Assembly (NCBI GenBank): GCA_963170055.1
Contig: CAUJGJ010000432.1
Coordinates: 12,501-30,000 of the forward strand
DNA length: 17,500 nucleotides
Direction: 5' to 3'
DNA from: Halisarca cf. caerulea
Lineage: Eukaryota > Porifera > Demospongiae > Chondrillida > Halisarcidae
How positions within the stretch are numbered: the first letter of the stretch is position 1; every line of letters starts with the position of its first letter. The position numbers and the translations under genes were made by a program. The notes below the pieces were generated by a model. The model was given only the letters and a program-made list of their open reading frames with translations, was not told where the DNA came from and did not search any database. Positions 1-14,712 of the stretch are shown piece after piece.

Positions 1-461
1 ATGGAACTATGCATGTGGATGTACATGCTGACATTATCATTTCACGGCAGGTTCCCAGGCCAACACCATTCTGACAGCACCTCTATCGCCTGTACCCCAG
101 TCTCAACACTCACAAAACAGCAGCAGGGGAAGTGAGATACAACGACACTAGTAATAGAGGGCAGGTCAGCTGTGAGCCCCATAGCTGCACCAAATACGTA
201 GATGGCAACTTAGTTCCCATTGTACACATGCCATTGGTTGACTCCGTGTCTGGAATGCTGGGACATTGCACCAAATGGAGAGGGATGAATACTCTCCGAC
301 ACATGTGCACAACAAACATGGCCGCAGGTGGTGCGTACCAGAATGCAGCTGTAGGTGGACCAAGGATTCGGACTGGAACAGAACGTAGGCATTGACTGGC
401 ATATGGGTGATTTGTAAGGTGAAGCCCTTCTAAAAGCATCCACAGGGATGTGCATGTGCAT

Positions 462-545
<84 letters not shown>

Positions 546-764
546 TGCACGCGCATGCACATGTGTGGATGTGTTGTGTGTGTGCAAATGAATGCAAGCC
601 CCTGGAGTTGGCAACAAAGGGAAAAGTTGTCATCATACGTAGGTCATAGGTTAGCATGCCAGGACTCAACACTCCGCAAACAGACCAATATACATCCATC
701 TTGTTAACACCACAGGACACTACACCCATGGCAGCCACTCAATGTTAACACGTCTGTAACTCAC
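1..764. other. Left-edge region, probably intron of the CH-domain gene
   Basis: The CH gene exon at 765-834 ends in a good phase-0 donor, so this stretch is probably its next intron. It holds a (GT)n array at 464-544. Open frames on both strands around 110-617 run into the dinucleotide array and show no recognisable domain. I looked for the expected continuation of the CH domain here and did not find it. Confidence 0.4.
464..544. repeat. (GT)n microsatellite
   Basis: An uninterrupted GT dinucleotide run of about 80 bp. Poly-Cys/Val and poly-His/Thr open frames across it are repeat artefacts. On the sense strand of the CH gene (minus) it reads (CA)n. Confidence 0.97.
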
Positions 765-1705
765 CACGTGAGCATGTTGTGTGGAGAGTTTGCTGGGGCG
801 AGGGGCACACGACGGCTTCAGCTTGCCAATGAACCTACAAGGGCGGCAACACAAGTGCACAAGGGCTAGCGGGCATCAGCAACAGAACCTAGCCAGTCCA
901 CATCCACAACAACTAACTAGTGAACAAATATTAAAAAAGCATCCTTAAATTAAAAACCTAGTCCACAGACAACAGTAAAACTCAGTCAAAAATAATCACC
1001 ACCAACATAGCCTACTAAACATGGTGGCAACAGCAGAACATACCCAAGAGACATAAACAACAATAAAAAACTAACAAACAAACAATGAAAAACACAATGA
1101 ACAAACATAAGTAACATAACCAAAAATGTAAACACAAACAACAAAACTTACAAACAAACACTTGGTGTAAGCCTGTAACCAAACGAAAGCCAAGATAGAG
1201 GGGACGAACCCAAAGGTGGCCAGCATCATTTGTACCTCAACAAGGCAGGTGTGTGTGCACAAGCAAACTTGTTTACACTTGTGTATGTGTATCAAAACAA
1301 GTGCATTCTGCTAACAGGGGCCAGCCAGGACAATGCATTCCTGACAAAGATGGTGATTGACAAGTAGTGGAATGCTAATGTGCTGTGGAAGGTGTTACCA
1401 TGGGACAGTTGATGGCTGAGGGTGTGGAGATGATGGTTGAGGGTGTGGGAGGGGAAGATGTTGACATTGTCACAGCATTGTAGCCTAGATACTCCCCACA
1501 TGCAGTGTGCGCTTAGAGCATCAACAGCTGTGGGTTATGTAAGAGTGAATGTGACACCAGCAGAGAACATCCACCAGTTAACATGTACATATACGTAGAT
1601 ACAAGAGATGTGGAAGGAGCACACCTAATGCACATGATTTGTAAGTATTTACATATGTATGTACGTGTACATGTACATGGAGACACACACATACGTATGT
1701 ACATT

Positions 1706-1758
<53 letters not shown>

Positions 1759-1970
1759 GTGACTGATGCCCTGTCTGTAGCCTACAAGGCAGCTGCACTG
1801 ACCCATACATGTGTTTCCACATGCCTGAGCTGTGTAGGGGTGAATGGTAGGAGAGTGGAGTTATGCATTGTACAGATTTTGGGTGTTCCATTAGCCATGA
1901 GTGGAGGGTTGGCAGGACAAGTTTAACAATACTTCTACGTAGATCATCAGATATGTAAGAACTCACAGTG

Positions 1971-2043
<73 letters not shown>

Positions 2044-2107
2044 ACACACACACACACATACATACATACACACACACACATACACACACACAAACACACA
2101 CACACAC

Positions 2108-2176
<69 letters not shown>

Positions 2177-2684
2177 AACACACACATCACAGTATTAGTA
2201 AATACGAGCAAATACGTATATTCCATGAACCTTCTTCATACACACCTTACGACACACACTATCCAGTCGGACTAACGAAGAAGCAGATTGTGCACCAACC
2301 CAGTAACATGCACCACGTAGGTTACAAAGTGAGGGGGTTACAACAGAAATTACTCCAGCAAAAAGCTTTATACAAAACGTCGGAACACCCGCGCGGACAG
2401 CACTTTAAGGTATTCATTTCCTTTAGGAGTCATTAGATTAAAGATGGCTACCCAGAAAGCGAATACTCACTGGCATAGAATAATGCCGTCTTCAAGGGAC
2501 TTTCTGAAGTCTTGTTGAAGCTGAGAACCGGTCGTTTCCTAACGAAAGGATGTGAAATAATCAGTATTACCTCCATGAAAAAGCTTTAGCAGAAACTTGC
2601 TTCTATCCACGCTCGGCACTTTTCCACTAGTATTTCAGGATCTGGGCTATGCCCGGGGAAAAGCGACGAATCCTCCTGGTCCAT
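765..2684 (-). CDS. Calponin-homology domain protein, LMO7/LIMCH1-like, 5' part (3 exons seen)
   Basis: Joined minus-strand exons: 2601-2684 (start codon at 2684, context GAAGATGG), 2471-2538 and 765-834. They give about 74 residues: a short acidic leader, then the first half of a CH domain with KCRAWIEETTG (about 23-33), DFRKSLEDGIILC (about 38-50) and QFIGKLKP (51-58), followed by a basic/Ser stretch containing KLST. The order 'WIE..TG - DF..SL.DGI.LC - L/F-I-x-KLKP' is the type-2 CH domain start known from calponin, LMO7 and LIMCH1, which bind or regulate actin. The exon 2 donor is CCA|GTGAGT (phase 2), and exon 3 supplies the missing G. Exon 3 ends GTG|GTGAGT in phase 0, so the rest of the CH domain and the protein lie left of base 1. 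The 62-bp first intron needs a GC donor (see findings). Its start faces the FAM181-like gene. I am fairly sure of the CH domain and less sure of the subfamily. Confidence 0.72.
1709..1756. repeat. (CA)n microsatellite
   Basis: About 24 uninterrupted CA units. They read as (UG)n in the sense transcript of the CH gene. Confidence 0.97.
1972..2187. repeat. Long compound (CA)n microsatellite
   Basis: About 216 bp of CA units with scattered CATA and CAAA variants in the 3' half, such as 2037-2082 and 2090-2175. The interruptions suggest an old array whose right half has decayed while the left half (1972-2038) stays pure. Confidence 0.97.
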
Positions 2685-3151
2685 CTTCAGCTCGATACAG
2701 CGGGTTTTGCGGCTCGCCCATAAAAGGGCAGTCGATCAGGTTTCCATGGCGATATCACACCCCCTTGTGTAATAGTAAACTGAAGTATCAGTTTTATGAC
2801 ATTTTATTTATCGTTTAATCACGTAATCCAATAAGTTGTTAAATATTCTAGCTGTGGCAAATGGTGAAAAACATGTACAACAACAGTGCGATAATGCAAC
2901 AATATTAATTTACTTGATACCGCTCGCCATCTTTGTAGCTCACGTGACCACACGCTACTTCCGTTCCATCCTTTATTAAAAGTTCAACCACACCACTCGA
3001 GTGGGTGAAGTGAAGTTTGTCTACTTTTTGTGTCCCTACTTTCGACAAGATCCTCTCTTCGAGGTCTTAACGACGGCCGAACGGTCGAAGATAAGTAACG
3101 AGAAGTAACTTTTTGCGAATCAAGTTCTATTTCTACCCTGTTTTTTTGACA
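2685..3151. promoter_or_regulatory. Bidirectional promoter between the CH gene and the FAM181-like gene
   Basis: This 467-bp gap separates two divergent start codons. Seen directly: a CArg-type box CCATAAAAGG at 2718-2727 close to the CH gene start; a YY1-type GCCATCTTTG at 2926-2935; an E-box CACGTG at 2941-2946; and an ETS-like ACTTCCG at 2957-2963. The last three fall within 40 bp, a density usual for animal housekeeping promoters. The motifs are observed; their use as a shared promoter is inferred from the head-to-head layout. Confidence 0.55.
2718..2727. promoter_or_regulatory. CArG-box-like SRF site
   Basis: CCATAAAAGG fits the CC(A/T)6GG consensus of serum response factor exactly. It lies 34 bp upstream of the start codon of the CH-domain gene, where an SRF site would make sense for an actin-cytoskeleton gene. 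At that distance it might instead act as a TATA-like element or sit in the 5' UTR. Confidence 0.4.
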
Positions 3152-3706
3152 ATGATGGCCCAAGATTTGGTCAGTTTCCTCACCAACCAGAGCGATTCTA
3201 TCAGAGTAGCTATGGAAAAACCCAACAAAGGGAAAAAGAAGGTTAACCATAGAAAGTACATTCAGAAACGAATGAAGTCCGTCCAAAAGCCAAAACCGCT
3301 CTACACTCCCGCCAGTGCCAAGATATCCCTTACCTCAAAGGGACGGAAAATGCCATCCATTACCATGAAGGCAAGCATGGTATTCCAATCTGGCGAAGAG
3401 CTACCACCATGGATAAGCTTCTCTTCCGTGGAAAAAGGAGTTGTCCCGTCGCCCCCGTACCAAGCCTGCTGTGACCCTCAAGTGGACCAAGTACTCAGCG
3501 CCTTCGAGAGCTCAGACATCCCCGTGGACAGTCCCCGAAGTTGTGGTTCCGACCCTTTCTCGCCCTATTCCTCGACGGTCTCCGAATCAGGAGAAGACTA
3601 CACTTTTGACGCTAACTTCGGGTCCCCTTCCTACCAGATCTACGTAGAAGACTGTGGGTACTGCAGTGACATATCGCAGTTCAGCCCATCACAGAAATAT
3701 TGGTAA
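3152..3706 (+). CDS. FAM181-family-like protein, single exon, 184 aa
   Basis: Two tandem ATGs (3152 and 3155) open this frame; the frame continues upstream only through a TTG. The N-terminus reads DLVSFL, then SIRVAMEKP, a Lys-rich patch, then KVNHRKYIQKR (residues 30-40). From memory this is the same order and spacing as the conserved FAM181A/B N-terminus (DLLSFI, then a Leu-Asp-Lys-Pro segment, then VNHRKYLQK). FAM181 proteins are mostly disordered nuclear proteins reported to bind TEAD factors through an omega-loop motif. Here LPPWISF (84-90) is a candidate for that loop, but it lacks the usual aromatic pair after Ser. The rest is Ser/Pro-rich, with an acidic Tyr-rich end finishing in KYW. 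It is shorter than the vertebrate proteins. No AATAAA is seen just after the stop. Family: fairly confident; TEAD binding: inference. Confidence 0.7.
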   Translation: MMAQDLVSFLTNQSDSIRVAMEKPNKGKKKVNHRKYIQKRMKSVQKPKPLYTPASAKISLTSKGRKMPSITMKASMVFQSGEELPPWISFSSVEKGVVPSPPYQACCDPQVDQVLSAFESSDIPVDSPRSCGSDPFSPYSSTVSESGEDYTFDANFGSPSYQIYVEDCGYCSDISQFSPSQKYW

Positions 3707-3950
3707 TATCAGACACGTAGTAACAGATGTCTACTGACTTATCCACCCCATTTTATTATTGGTATTATACCAACATGTTTACTCACGCGACCACGCCCAT
3801 CCACTTTGTAATGCTTTTTGTAACACTACACAATTCGTGTAATGATGCTCGGTTGAGAAGTGAAGGCTTGTTATAGAGTCCACAATGGTCATTTGGTGTG
3901 TGTGTGTGTGCTGCAGCATAACATACTGTTTCCAATTGAGTAGAGTTTGG

Positions 3951-4050
3951 TTAGTGGGTACCGTCAAGGGCAAACTAAACAAGACGTATCTGCTGTCAGT
4001 GTTGTTTTTAGTACCGTACATGAGGTACAGAGAGAGCAAGGAATACTCAC
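3951..4050. repeat. Dispersed repeat, copy 1
   Basis: Shares the core TCAAGGGCAAACT, a middle GTTGTTTT, and AGAGCAAGGA(A/G)TA with the segment at 4226-4321, in the same order and nearly the same spacing. The two copies are clearly diverged. This looks like an old non-autonomous element, family unknown. Confidence 0.7.
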
Positions 4051-4225
4051 TCTTTCAAATATTTTCCAACCAATTTAACTCCACAGCTCATAAAATCATG
4101 GCATGCTCAGGAATGATCAAACAAAGCCCCGAAGACAGGCTCTACTGTTCCCAAGACCATCCCATGCCTAAAATATGCCTGTAACATTCCACTCATAGTT
4201 ACCCATGTTCAAGGTACAGTCGAAC

Positions 4226-4321
4226 TTGGTAAGCACCATCAAGGGCAAACTGAAGTACTTTGTTATCAGAGTTGTTTTCCAAAACTGTATATGAGATTAT
4301 AAGGAGAGCAAGGAGTATACA
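4226..4321. repeat. Dispersed repeat, copy 2
   Basis: Second copy of the 3951-4050 repeat in direct orientation, about 180 bp further on. It is preceded by ACAGTCGAACTTGG, which resembles the ends of cut-and-paste transposon derivatives, but no matching inverted end was found. Confidence 0.65.
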
Positions 4322-4378
4322 CAATCCAGAAGCTTGTACTATCCTGGATATTCACTAACCAAGTTAGATTACATGGGG

Positions 4379-4379
<1 letters not shown>

Positions 4380-4441
<62 letters not shown>
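4380..4441. repeat. (GT)n microsatellite
   Basis: About 31 uninterrupted GT units, ending 11 bp before the long inverted repeat at 4453. Confidence 0.97.
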
Positions 4442-4444
<3 letters not shown>

Positions 4445-4452
4445 CACCACCA

Positions 4453-4512
4453 CATGCTATTAGTATACCACCATGTGTTTGCTCTGACACATGGTGGTAT
4501 ACTAATAGCATG
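4453..4512. repeat. Perfect 26-bp inverted repeat with 8-bp loop
   Basis: The left arm 4453-4478 and right arm 4487-4512 are exact reverse complements (26 of 26), separated by TTGCTCTG. The arms begin CATGCTATTAG and carry CACCATGTGT next to the loop. It would form a stable cruciform or RNA hairpin. No flanking target duplication is evident. Confidence 0.95.
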
Positions 4513-4840
4513 ATTACATACATGATGCAATGGTGAATACATAGTCTAGCTTAGCCATTCAGAGCTCAGTAACAAACATGGATGAAGTAAAAGTATATTT
4601 GTCCTGAACATCTGGAAAGTTCCATGCAGAGTCCATTCACCTAGCAACCACAGATGGGGTAGCCAATCTTGACCTATTTCCTAATGCTGGCTATAGAAAA
4701 TCACCATCAAAATATTTACTTCACTCACAGTTCAGGATACATGTACATGGCTTGGACAGGATTCAATAGCACAGGTACTAATAAATCCATATAAGGAACA
4801 CTTCCTGCTAAGTTGATAAGGTTCATGTCCTAATCGTTTC

Positions 4841-5743
4841 CTAGGAAACAAATCCTTTCAACACTTGGTGAATGCCTTTGGCAAATGGTGTGTGTTTACC
4901 AAAGCCCATCTGAGCCAGGTGACTGGAGTCCAATTGTGTATTGTAGGGCCTGGGTGTTCCACCTACCGGGGGATGATCCACAGCTACCAGGTTGTCCCCT
5001 GGAAGGGAAAGTACTTCGGCCATGGTCTTGGCCATTGCGTACTTGGTCATGCACTCATCTCCACTCCAGTGCCAGACACCAGTAAAAGATGGCTGACTCA
5101 AATGCTGCTCTGATATCTGTCTCACTACCATTGCAACATCATCACAGTGTGTGGGGAATCGCAGCTGGTAGTTGCACATTGACACAGGTTCTGGATGCTT
5201 TTGCAGCCCCTTCATAAGGACTGTCACAGCACTTTCCTCCAAGCGCTCCACTTGTCCGTATAACACAGGAACACGGAGTATTCCACTGTTAGCATATTTG
5301 GAAACGACTGCTTCTCCCTGCAATTTGAGCTGTCCGTACGTATTCAGAGGGTTCGTGGTGTCCGAAGGTTTGTAAGGCGCGTTCTTACCGTCAAACACGT
5401 AATCTGTGCTAATGTACACCAGAAAGATATTTTTCTTGGAACAAGCATCTATTAGGAATTGAGTAGCTGAGACATTCAGCCTTTCTGCATCATTTGTTGA
5501 CTTCTCTACCACGTCTGGGCGCCTTTCAGCAGCAGAATGAATAACAATCGATGGAGAATGTTGCTCTATCAAGCGGTCTACCGAGTCCTTCTCTCGTAAG
5601 TCCACTTTAACTAGGCCCGGTCCCGTCCTAGAAAATGCAGTACCGACGCAATTCCAACCCTCTGAGTCGAATTCTCTCTTGATTGCACGTCCAAGTAGCC
5701 CAGAAGCGCCCGTTACAAGCACCTTCTTGGTGGAAGCAGCCAT
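4841..5743 (-). CDS. MAT2B: Methionine adenosyltransferase 2 subunit beta homologue (MAT2B), intronless
   Basis: This 300-aa protein is read in one exon. It belongs to the RmlD-like short-chain dehydrogenase superfamily. Visible features: N-terminal Rossmann glycine motif TGASGLLG (11-18), the STDYVFDG segment (112-119), the YxxxK-type YGQLK (136-140) and a RFPTHCDDVA motif (195-204). The same order and spacing occur in animal MAT2B, the regulatory subunit that binds MAT2A and tunes S-adenosylmethionine synthesis; its NADP(H)-binding fold has no firmly established dehydrogenase role in that complex. The human protein is 323-334 aa, so this one lacks the N-terminal extension and the short C-terminal tail. 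A bacterial-style dTDP-4-dehydrorhamnose reductase is the main alternative, but residues such as AAERRPDVVEK and NPLNTYG favour MAT2B. No AATAAA is seen directly after the TAG stop. Confidence 0.9.
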   Translation of the reverse strand: MAASTKKVLVTGASGLLGRAIKREFDSEGWNCVGTAFSRTGPGLVKVDLREKDSVDRLIEQHSPSIVIHSAAERRPDVVEKSTNDAERLNVSATQFLIDACSKKNIFLVYISTDYVFDGKNAPYKPSDTTNPLNTYGQLKLQGEAVVSKYANSGILRVPVLYGQVERLEESAVTVLMKGLQKHPEPVSMCNYQLRFPTHCDDVAMVVRQISEQHLSQPSFTGVWHWSGDECMTKYAMAKTMAEVLSLPGDNLVAVDHPPVGGTPRPYNTQLDSSHLAQMGFGKHTPFAKGIHQVLKGFVS

Positions 5744-6053
5744 GATGGTAGTCTCGCTACACGGCTAAAAGCAAGCCCCGTTTATCAGCCCGAAATCGAT
5801 TCGTTTACGGATTGAAATATGAGGCCGTAAAACAACCCGAATGCACCCGTAGTACAGCTGTTTTAGGCATCGTTTGGGAACGGACCGTATACGGTGGTAA
5901 GGGGGCGCTAAGCTGCTGCGTATTGTTTACAGATTGTAGAACGGGCAGGAAACAATCGCGCCTTATCCGTAGTGAAATCGGTTTGTTTTATTAAAACCCC
6001 GCAGCCCTGCATGCATCGATATAATACCGTTCTTGCAATGAAACACATCCATT
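5744..6053 (-). promoter_or_regulatory. MAT2B upstream region and 3' end of the Tnp2-like gene
   Basis: These 310 bp lie between two genes on the same strand, so they must hold the 3' UTR of the upstream gene and the MAT2B promoter. An AATAAA (minus strand, 5987-5992) lies about 60 nt after the upstream stop. A 12-bp perfect palindrome, ACCGTATACGGT, lies at 5884-5895. No TATA box is evident. Confidence 0.5.
5987..5992 (-). terminator. Polyadenylation signal AATAAA of the Tnp2-like gene
   Basis: TTTATT on the plus strand reads AATAAA on the coding strand, 62 nt beyond the stop codon at 6054-6056. Confidence 0.6.
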
Positions 6054-12277
<6,224 letters not shown>

Positions 12278-12287
<10 letters not shown>

Positions 12288-12410
12288 TTACATGCCAAGA
12301 TGGCCACAGTTACGTATGAATACAGTAATTTAATTTTAATAATAGAAGTCGGGTATGGACTTGGTTCTTCCATAGCTTCACTTATAATTCTTTGTGCTAT
12401 ATATCGAAAT
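12278..12410. promoter_or_regulatory. Compact bidirectional promoter of the Tnp2-like and coiled-coil genes
   Basis: The divergent start codons are 12 bp apart if the plus gene starts at 12300, or 123 bp apart if at 12411. A perfect CRE palindrome TGACGTCA (12279-12286) overlaps the minus-strand start codon, so its reverse reads ATG-ACG-TCA. A YY1-type CAAGATGGCC lies at 12297-12306 and overlaps the 12300 ATG. Such overlap of YY1 sites with the first ATG is common in animal core promoters. Joint use is inferred. Confidence 0.55.
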
Positions 12411-14544
12411 ATGGCGTCTGGAAGTTCCTCTTCGAGCAGAGCTACTAGCAGCGGCACCGCGTCTACCAGCGCCGTGGTTCTACAGGACATGCAGCAACGC
12501 TTGCAGCGCATCGAACAAAAGCAGACGCAGTTACAGTCTGCTATTGAGGAGCTAAAGGATCTCATGAAATCTAACCTGGAGGAGTCTTTTAAGGTCAAGG
12601 GGTCAAATTATCAGGTATGTGCAGGTTTTCGTAGCACTGGGGAACCAAAATGTTCAAAACTGATCCCTCCTTTAGTTTTATTCAGATAAGAGGCCCCTTC
12701 AGCCACTAGCTGGTCTTCCAGCGGGTTCTGTTTGGTGACTGCAGTGGGTCTTCTTCACTCTTCTCTTGTGGTGGTGGCAAATATAGGGAAAAGCGGGGTA
12801 ACTTGAACTGAATGGAATCCTATGGGTAAAATGGAACAGGGTCTTAACTCTTTTTGCACACGATATACTATCTAGCCATATTTACCAGTGCTGAAACTCC
12901 GATTCTCATACACAGCTTTGAAGTTGACCAAAACTTTTTCTTTGCGGCCTTGTCATGTAATATATATATACCTTAATTCCAATTGGTTCACCCATGTGGA
13001 CTTCAACCCTGAGTCCGAGATTTAATTAGTATGGTTATTCAAGTATATGTGCTCTATAGTCTGCATGCATGCATGGTGTAGCCGGCCTGCATGCATGTAC
13101 ATCAGTCATTTCCTTCTCATAAAGAGGTCAGGTCAGGCATATGTCCAAACATCTTTCATTCAGAAAGCCTTAAATAAGTAAGGCACAGTAACTTATATAA
13201 CGACGAAACGTAGAAGCATTAGCTCGAAATATGGTTTAGGAAGTTCAAATAATTAATTATGGTTGAAATTAAGGCTTATGTATGAAAGCTCCCTTTAAAT
13301 AATCAACATGCAGAAGCCATTGGAATGCAAGGTTGCAGAGTACTTTGCCAAAAGTTTGACTCGCCAGGTGCAGGACAGAGAACTGAAGGTATTATACAAT
13401 ATAGTGCATGACATTGTATATGTACATACATACACACATTACTATTTGCGCTCACTGCAGCACTATAATCAATTATAGTGAATATTATGGCTCATTATTA
13501 TGATAATATACAGCTTGTAGTATCAGGGGTACTGAGAAATGCAGCCAGGGAACGCCATAAGCTTGAGGCGGCACTCAAGTATTGCCGCAATTTTCTGATC
13601 ACTCTAAAAGGAGAAGAAAGGCGGAAGGTGCATGCATGAACTCTCAAATTAATTCTAATGCATGTATGTGCGTGCATATATATATTATCATTGATTTATT
13701 ATCATACATGCGTGCTTCAATGATAATATTATATATATATATAGGTCTTTGGAAAGAAACCATTTGAGAGAGCTGCCCATATGAAGACTGATGCCCTGGC
13801 TGATCTTGTACTAAAGAAGTACAGTCTCCCACATCAGCAGATGATAACGTATACACGCCACTTGGCACTACTGGTTAGTATGATTGCATTAATTTAAAAT
13901 TTTATCTAATACAGTCAGTGCATGGCATGCTTTATTGCATGCAGCACGCACATGCAGGCAAGCTTATAACCTCATGTCACGTAGTATATATGCATGCAGT
14001 ATATGTATACATAGCATGCACTACTTCCACCACGCATACACTGAATTTTGTATACAGCAATGCTGTATGGATCAGTGCATGCATGCATGTCCCACAGACA
14101 TGTACTGCATGCAAGTATGCATGTATCATTGCATGTTGCATGCATGTATTTATTCATCATTCATGCAATGCCATGTGTTGATGCAGAGGAAGTATATCAG
14201 GGAGACTGATAGCAGTGAATTGTTATCAGATCTCCACAGAAAGTTTTCCGCTTGGGTTGCCGAGAAGAATCTCTCCAACCCAACAGAAGAGGAATGGGGA
14301 GAAGTGATGCTGGAAGATGAAAGGTGGCTTGTCATGTTTATTTATAATTATGCATGCATGGTTGATTGTTTTGCATTCCACATGCAGATGTTACAGCGAC
14401 CCAGGACAGGAGGAGGATGTGCAGCTGCCTGACTCAGAAGAAGAGCCTGCACTTTACAGGATGGGCGAGGAGCCCACTGAGTATGGGGCTTCCCTAGCAA
14501 CTGTTTTGTTGCAAGGCCAGTCAGCTAGGAACACAGAACAGTAA
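12411..14544 (+). CDS. Coiled-coil protein of unknown family, 6 exons, 271 aa
   Basis: Exons: 12411-12614, 13314-13388, 13514-13627, 13745-13873, 14187-14323, 14388-14544. All are GT-AG. The first four introns are phase 0 and the last is phase 2, and the frame stays open to TAA (14542-14544). The N-terminus is a Ser/Thr-rich tract, followed by a coiled coil (about 23-60, MQQRLQRIEQKQTQLQ) and then a basic helical stretch across exons 2-4 (VRNAARERHK-like, KGEERRKVFGKK). Exon 5 is helical and acidic at its end, and the C-terminus is Glu-rich. An earlier ATG at 12300, in strong context, would add 37 residues with a hydrophobic segment (308 aa); I prefer 12411 because that extension overlaps the core promoter motifs. 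I do not recognise the family. Its head-to-head position hints at a functional link to the Tnp2-like protein, such as a DNA-binding partner; that is inference. Confidence 0.65.
12615..13313 (+). other. First intron of the coiled-coil gene
   Basis: This 699-bp intron lies between the CAG|GTATGT donor and the ATGCAG acceptor. It contains two runs of alternating GCATGCATG (about 13063-13099) and otherwise no recognisable element. An additional exon cannot be ruled out. Confidence 0.5.
13874..14186 (+). other. TGCATG-rich intron of the coiled-coil gene
   Basis: This 313-bp intron contains about eleven TGCATG hexamers, some overlapping, and ends in ATGCAG. UGCAUG is the binding site of Rbfox splicing factors in animals. 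The motif also abounds elsewhere in the window, so it may instead be a simple-sequence habit of this genome. Confidence 0.5.
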
Positions 14545-14712
14545 TGCATGCATTTAGACATTATTCCTAATACATGCAGTCTGAGTAAGATTTAATTGCA
14601 CTCATCCTTGCTTTTTTTAATTATTTTGTTTTTATTTCATTATAATCAAATTTTATATGACATTACTGCTGTGTAACAATTATTATTACAATATATATTA
14701 TTAATTTATTAA

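Larger units (their letters stand above)
835..2470 (-). other. Intron 2 of the CH-domain gene
   Basis: The intron has a GTGAGT donor next to 2471 and a TTGTAG acceptor at 835-840 (minus strand). It contains an A-rich tract (about 900-1170), a Ser/Thr/Pro-coding low-complexity patch (about 1420-1480), the (CA)n arrays at 1709-1756 and 1972-2187, and nothing else I can assign. A small extra exon cannot be excluded, but the phases of the flanking exons join without one. Confidence 0.6.
3707..4840. other. Gene-free interval between the FAM181-like gene and MAT2B
   Basis: This interval separates the convergent 3' ends of the FAM181-like and MAT2B genes. It holds a duplicated diverged repeat (3951-4050 and 4226-4321), a (GT)n array (4380-4441) and a perfect long inverted repeat (4453-4512). 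The open frames here (for example 3885-4184) lack codon character and overlap the repeats, so I do not call them genes. Confidence 0.6.

Noticed and set aside
110..649. Overlapping long open frames on both strands around the (GT)n array
   Set aside because: They are poly-Cys/Val or poly-His/Thr across the dinucleotide repeat, with no domain outside it.
1403..1486. Possible Ser/Thr/Pro-rich minus-strand exon, and a frame reading DNVNIF reminiscent of a CH-domain helix
   Set aside because: The CH continuation (FIGKLKP) is found in proper order at 765-834, further downstream in the gene, so DNVNIF at this place would be out of order; the patch is low complexity.
1649..2107. 152-codon minus-strand frame with LRRSIVKLVLPTLHSWL
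   Set aside because: Most of the frame is microsatellite; the middle part has no recognised similarity and is not needed for splice phases.
3113..3151. Upstream extension of the FAM181-like frame
   Set aside because: It starts with TTG and not ATG; the family signature begins right after the ATG at 3152.
3885..4184. 99-codon plus-strand frame
   Set aside because: It overlaps a diverged dispersed repeat and shows no protein-like composition or family.
13935..14432. 165-codon continuous frame on the plus strand
   Set aside because: It reads through an intron made of GCATGC-rich DNA and across a good donor at 14324; the spliced model keeps the frame better.
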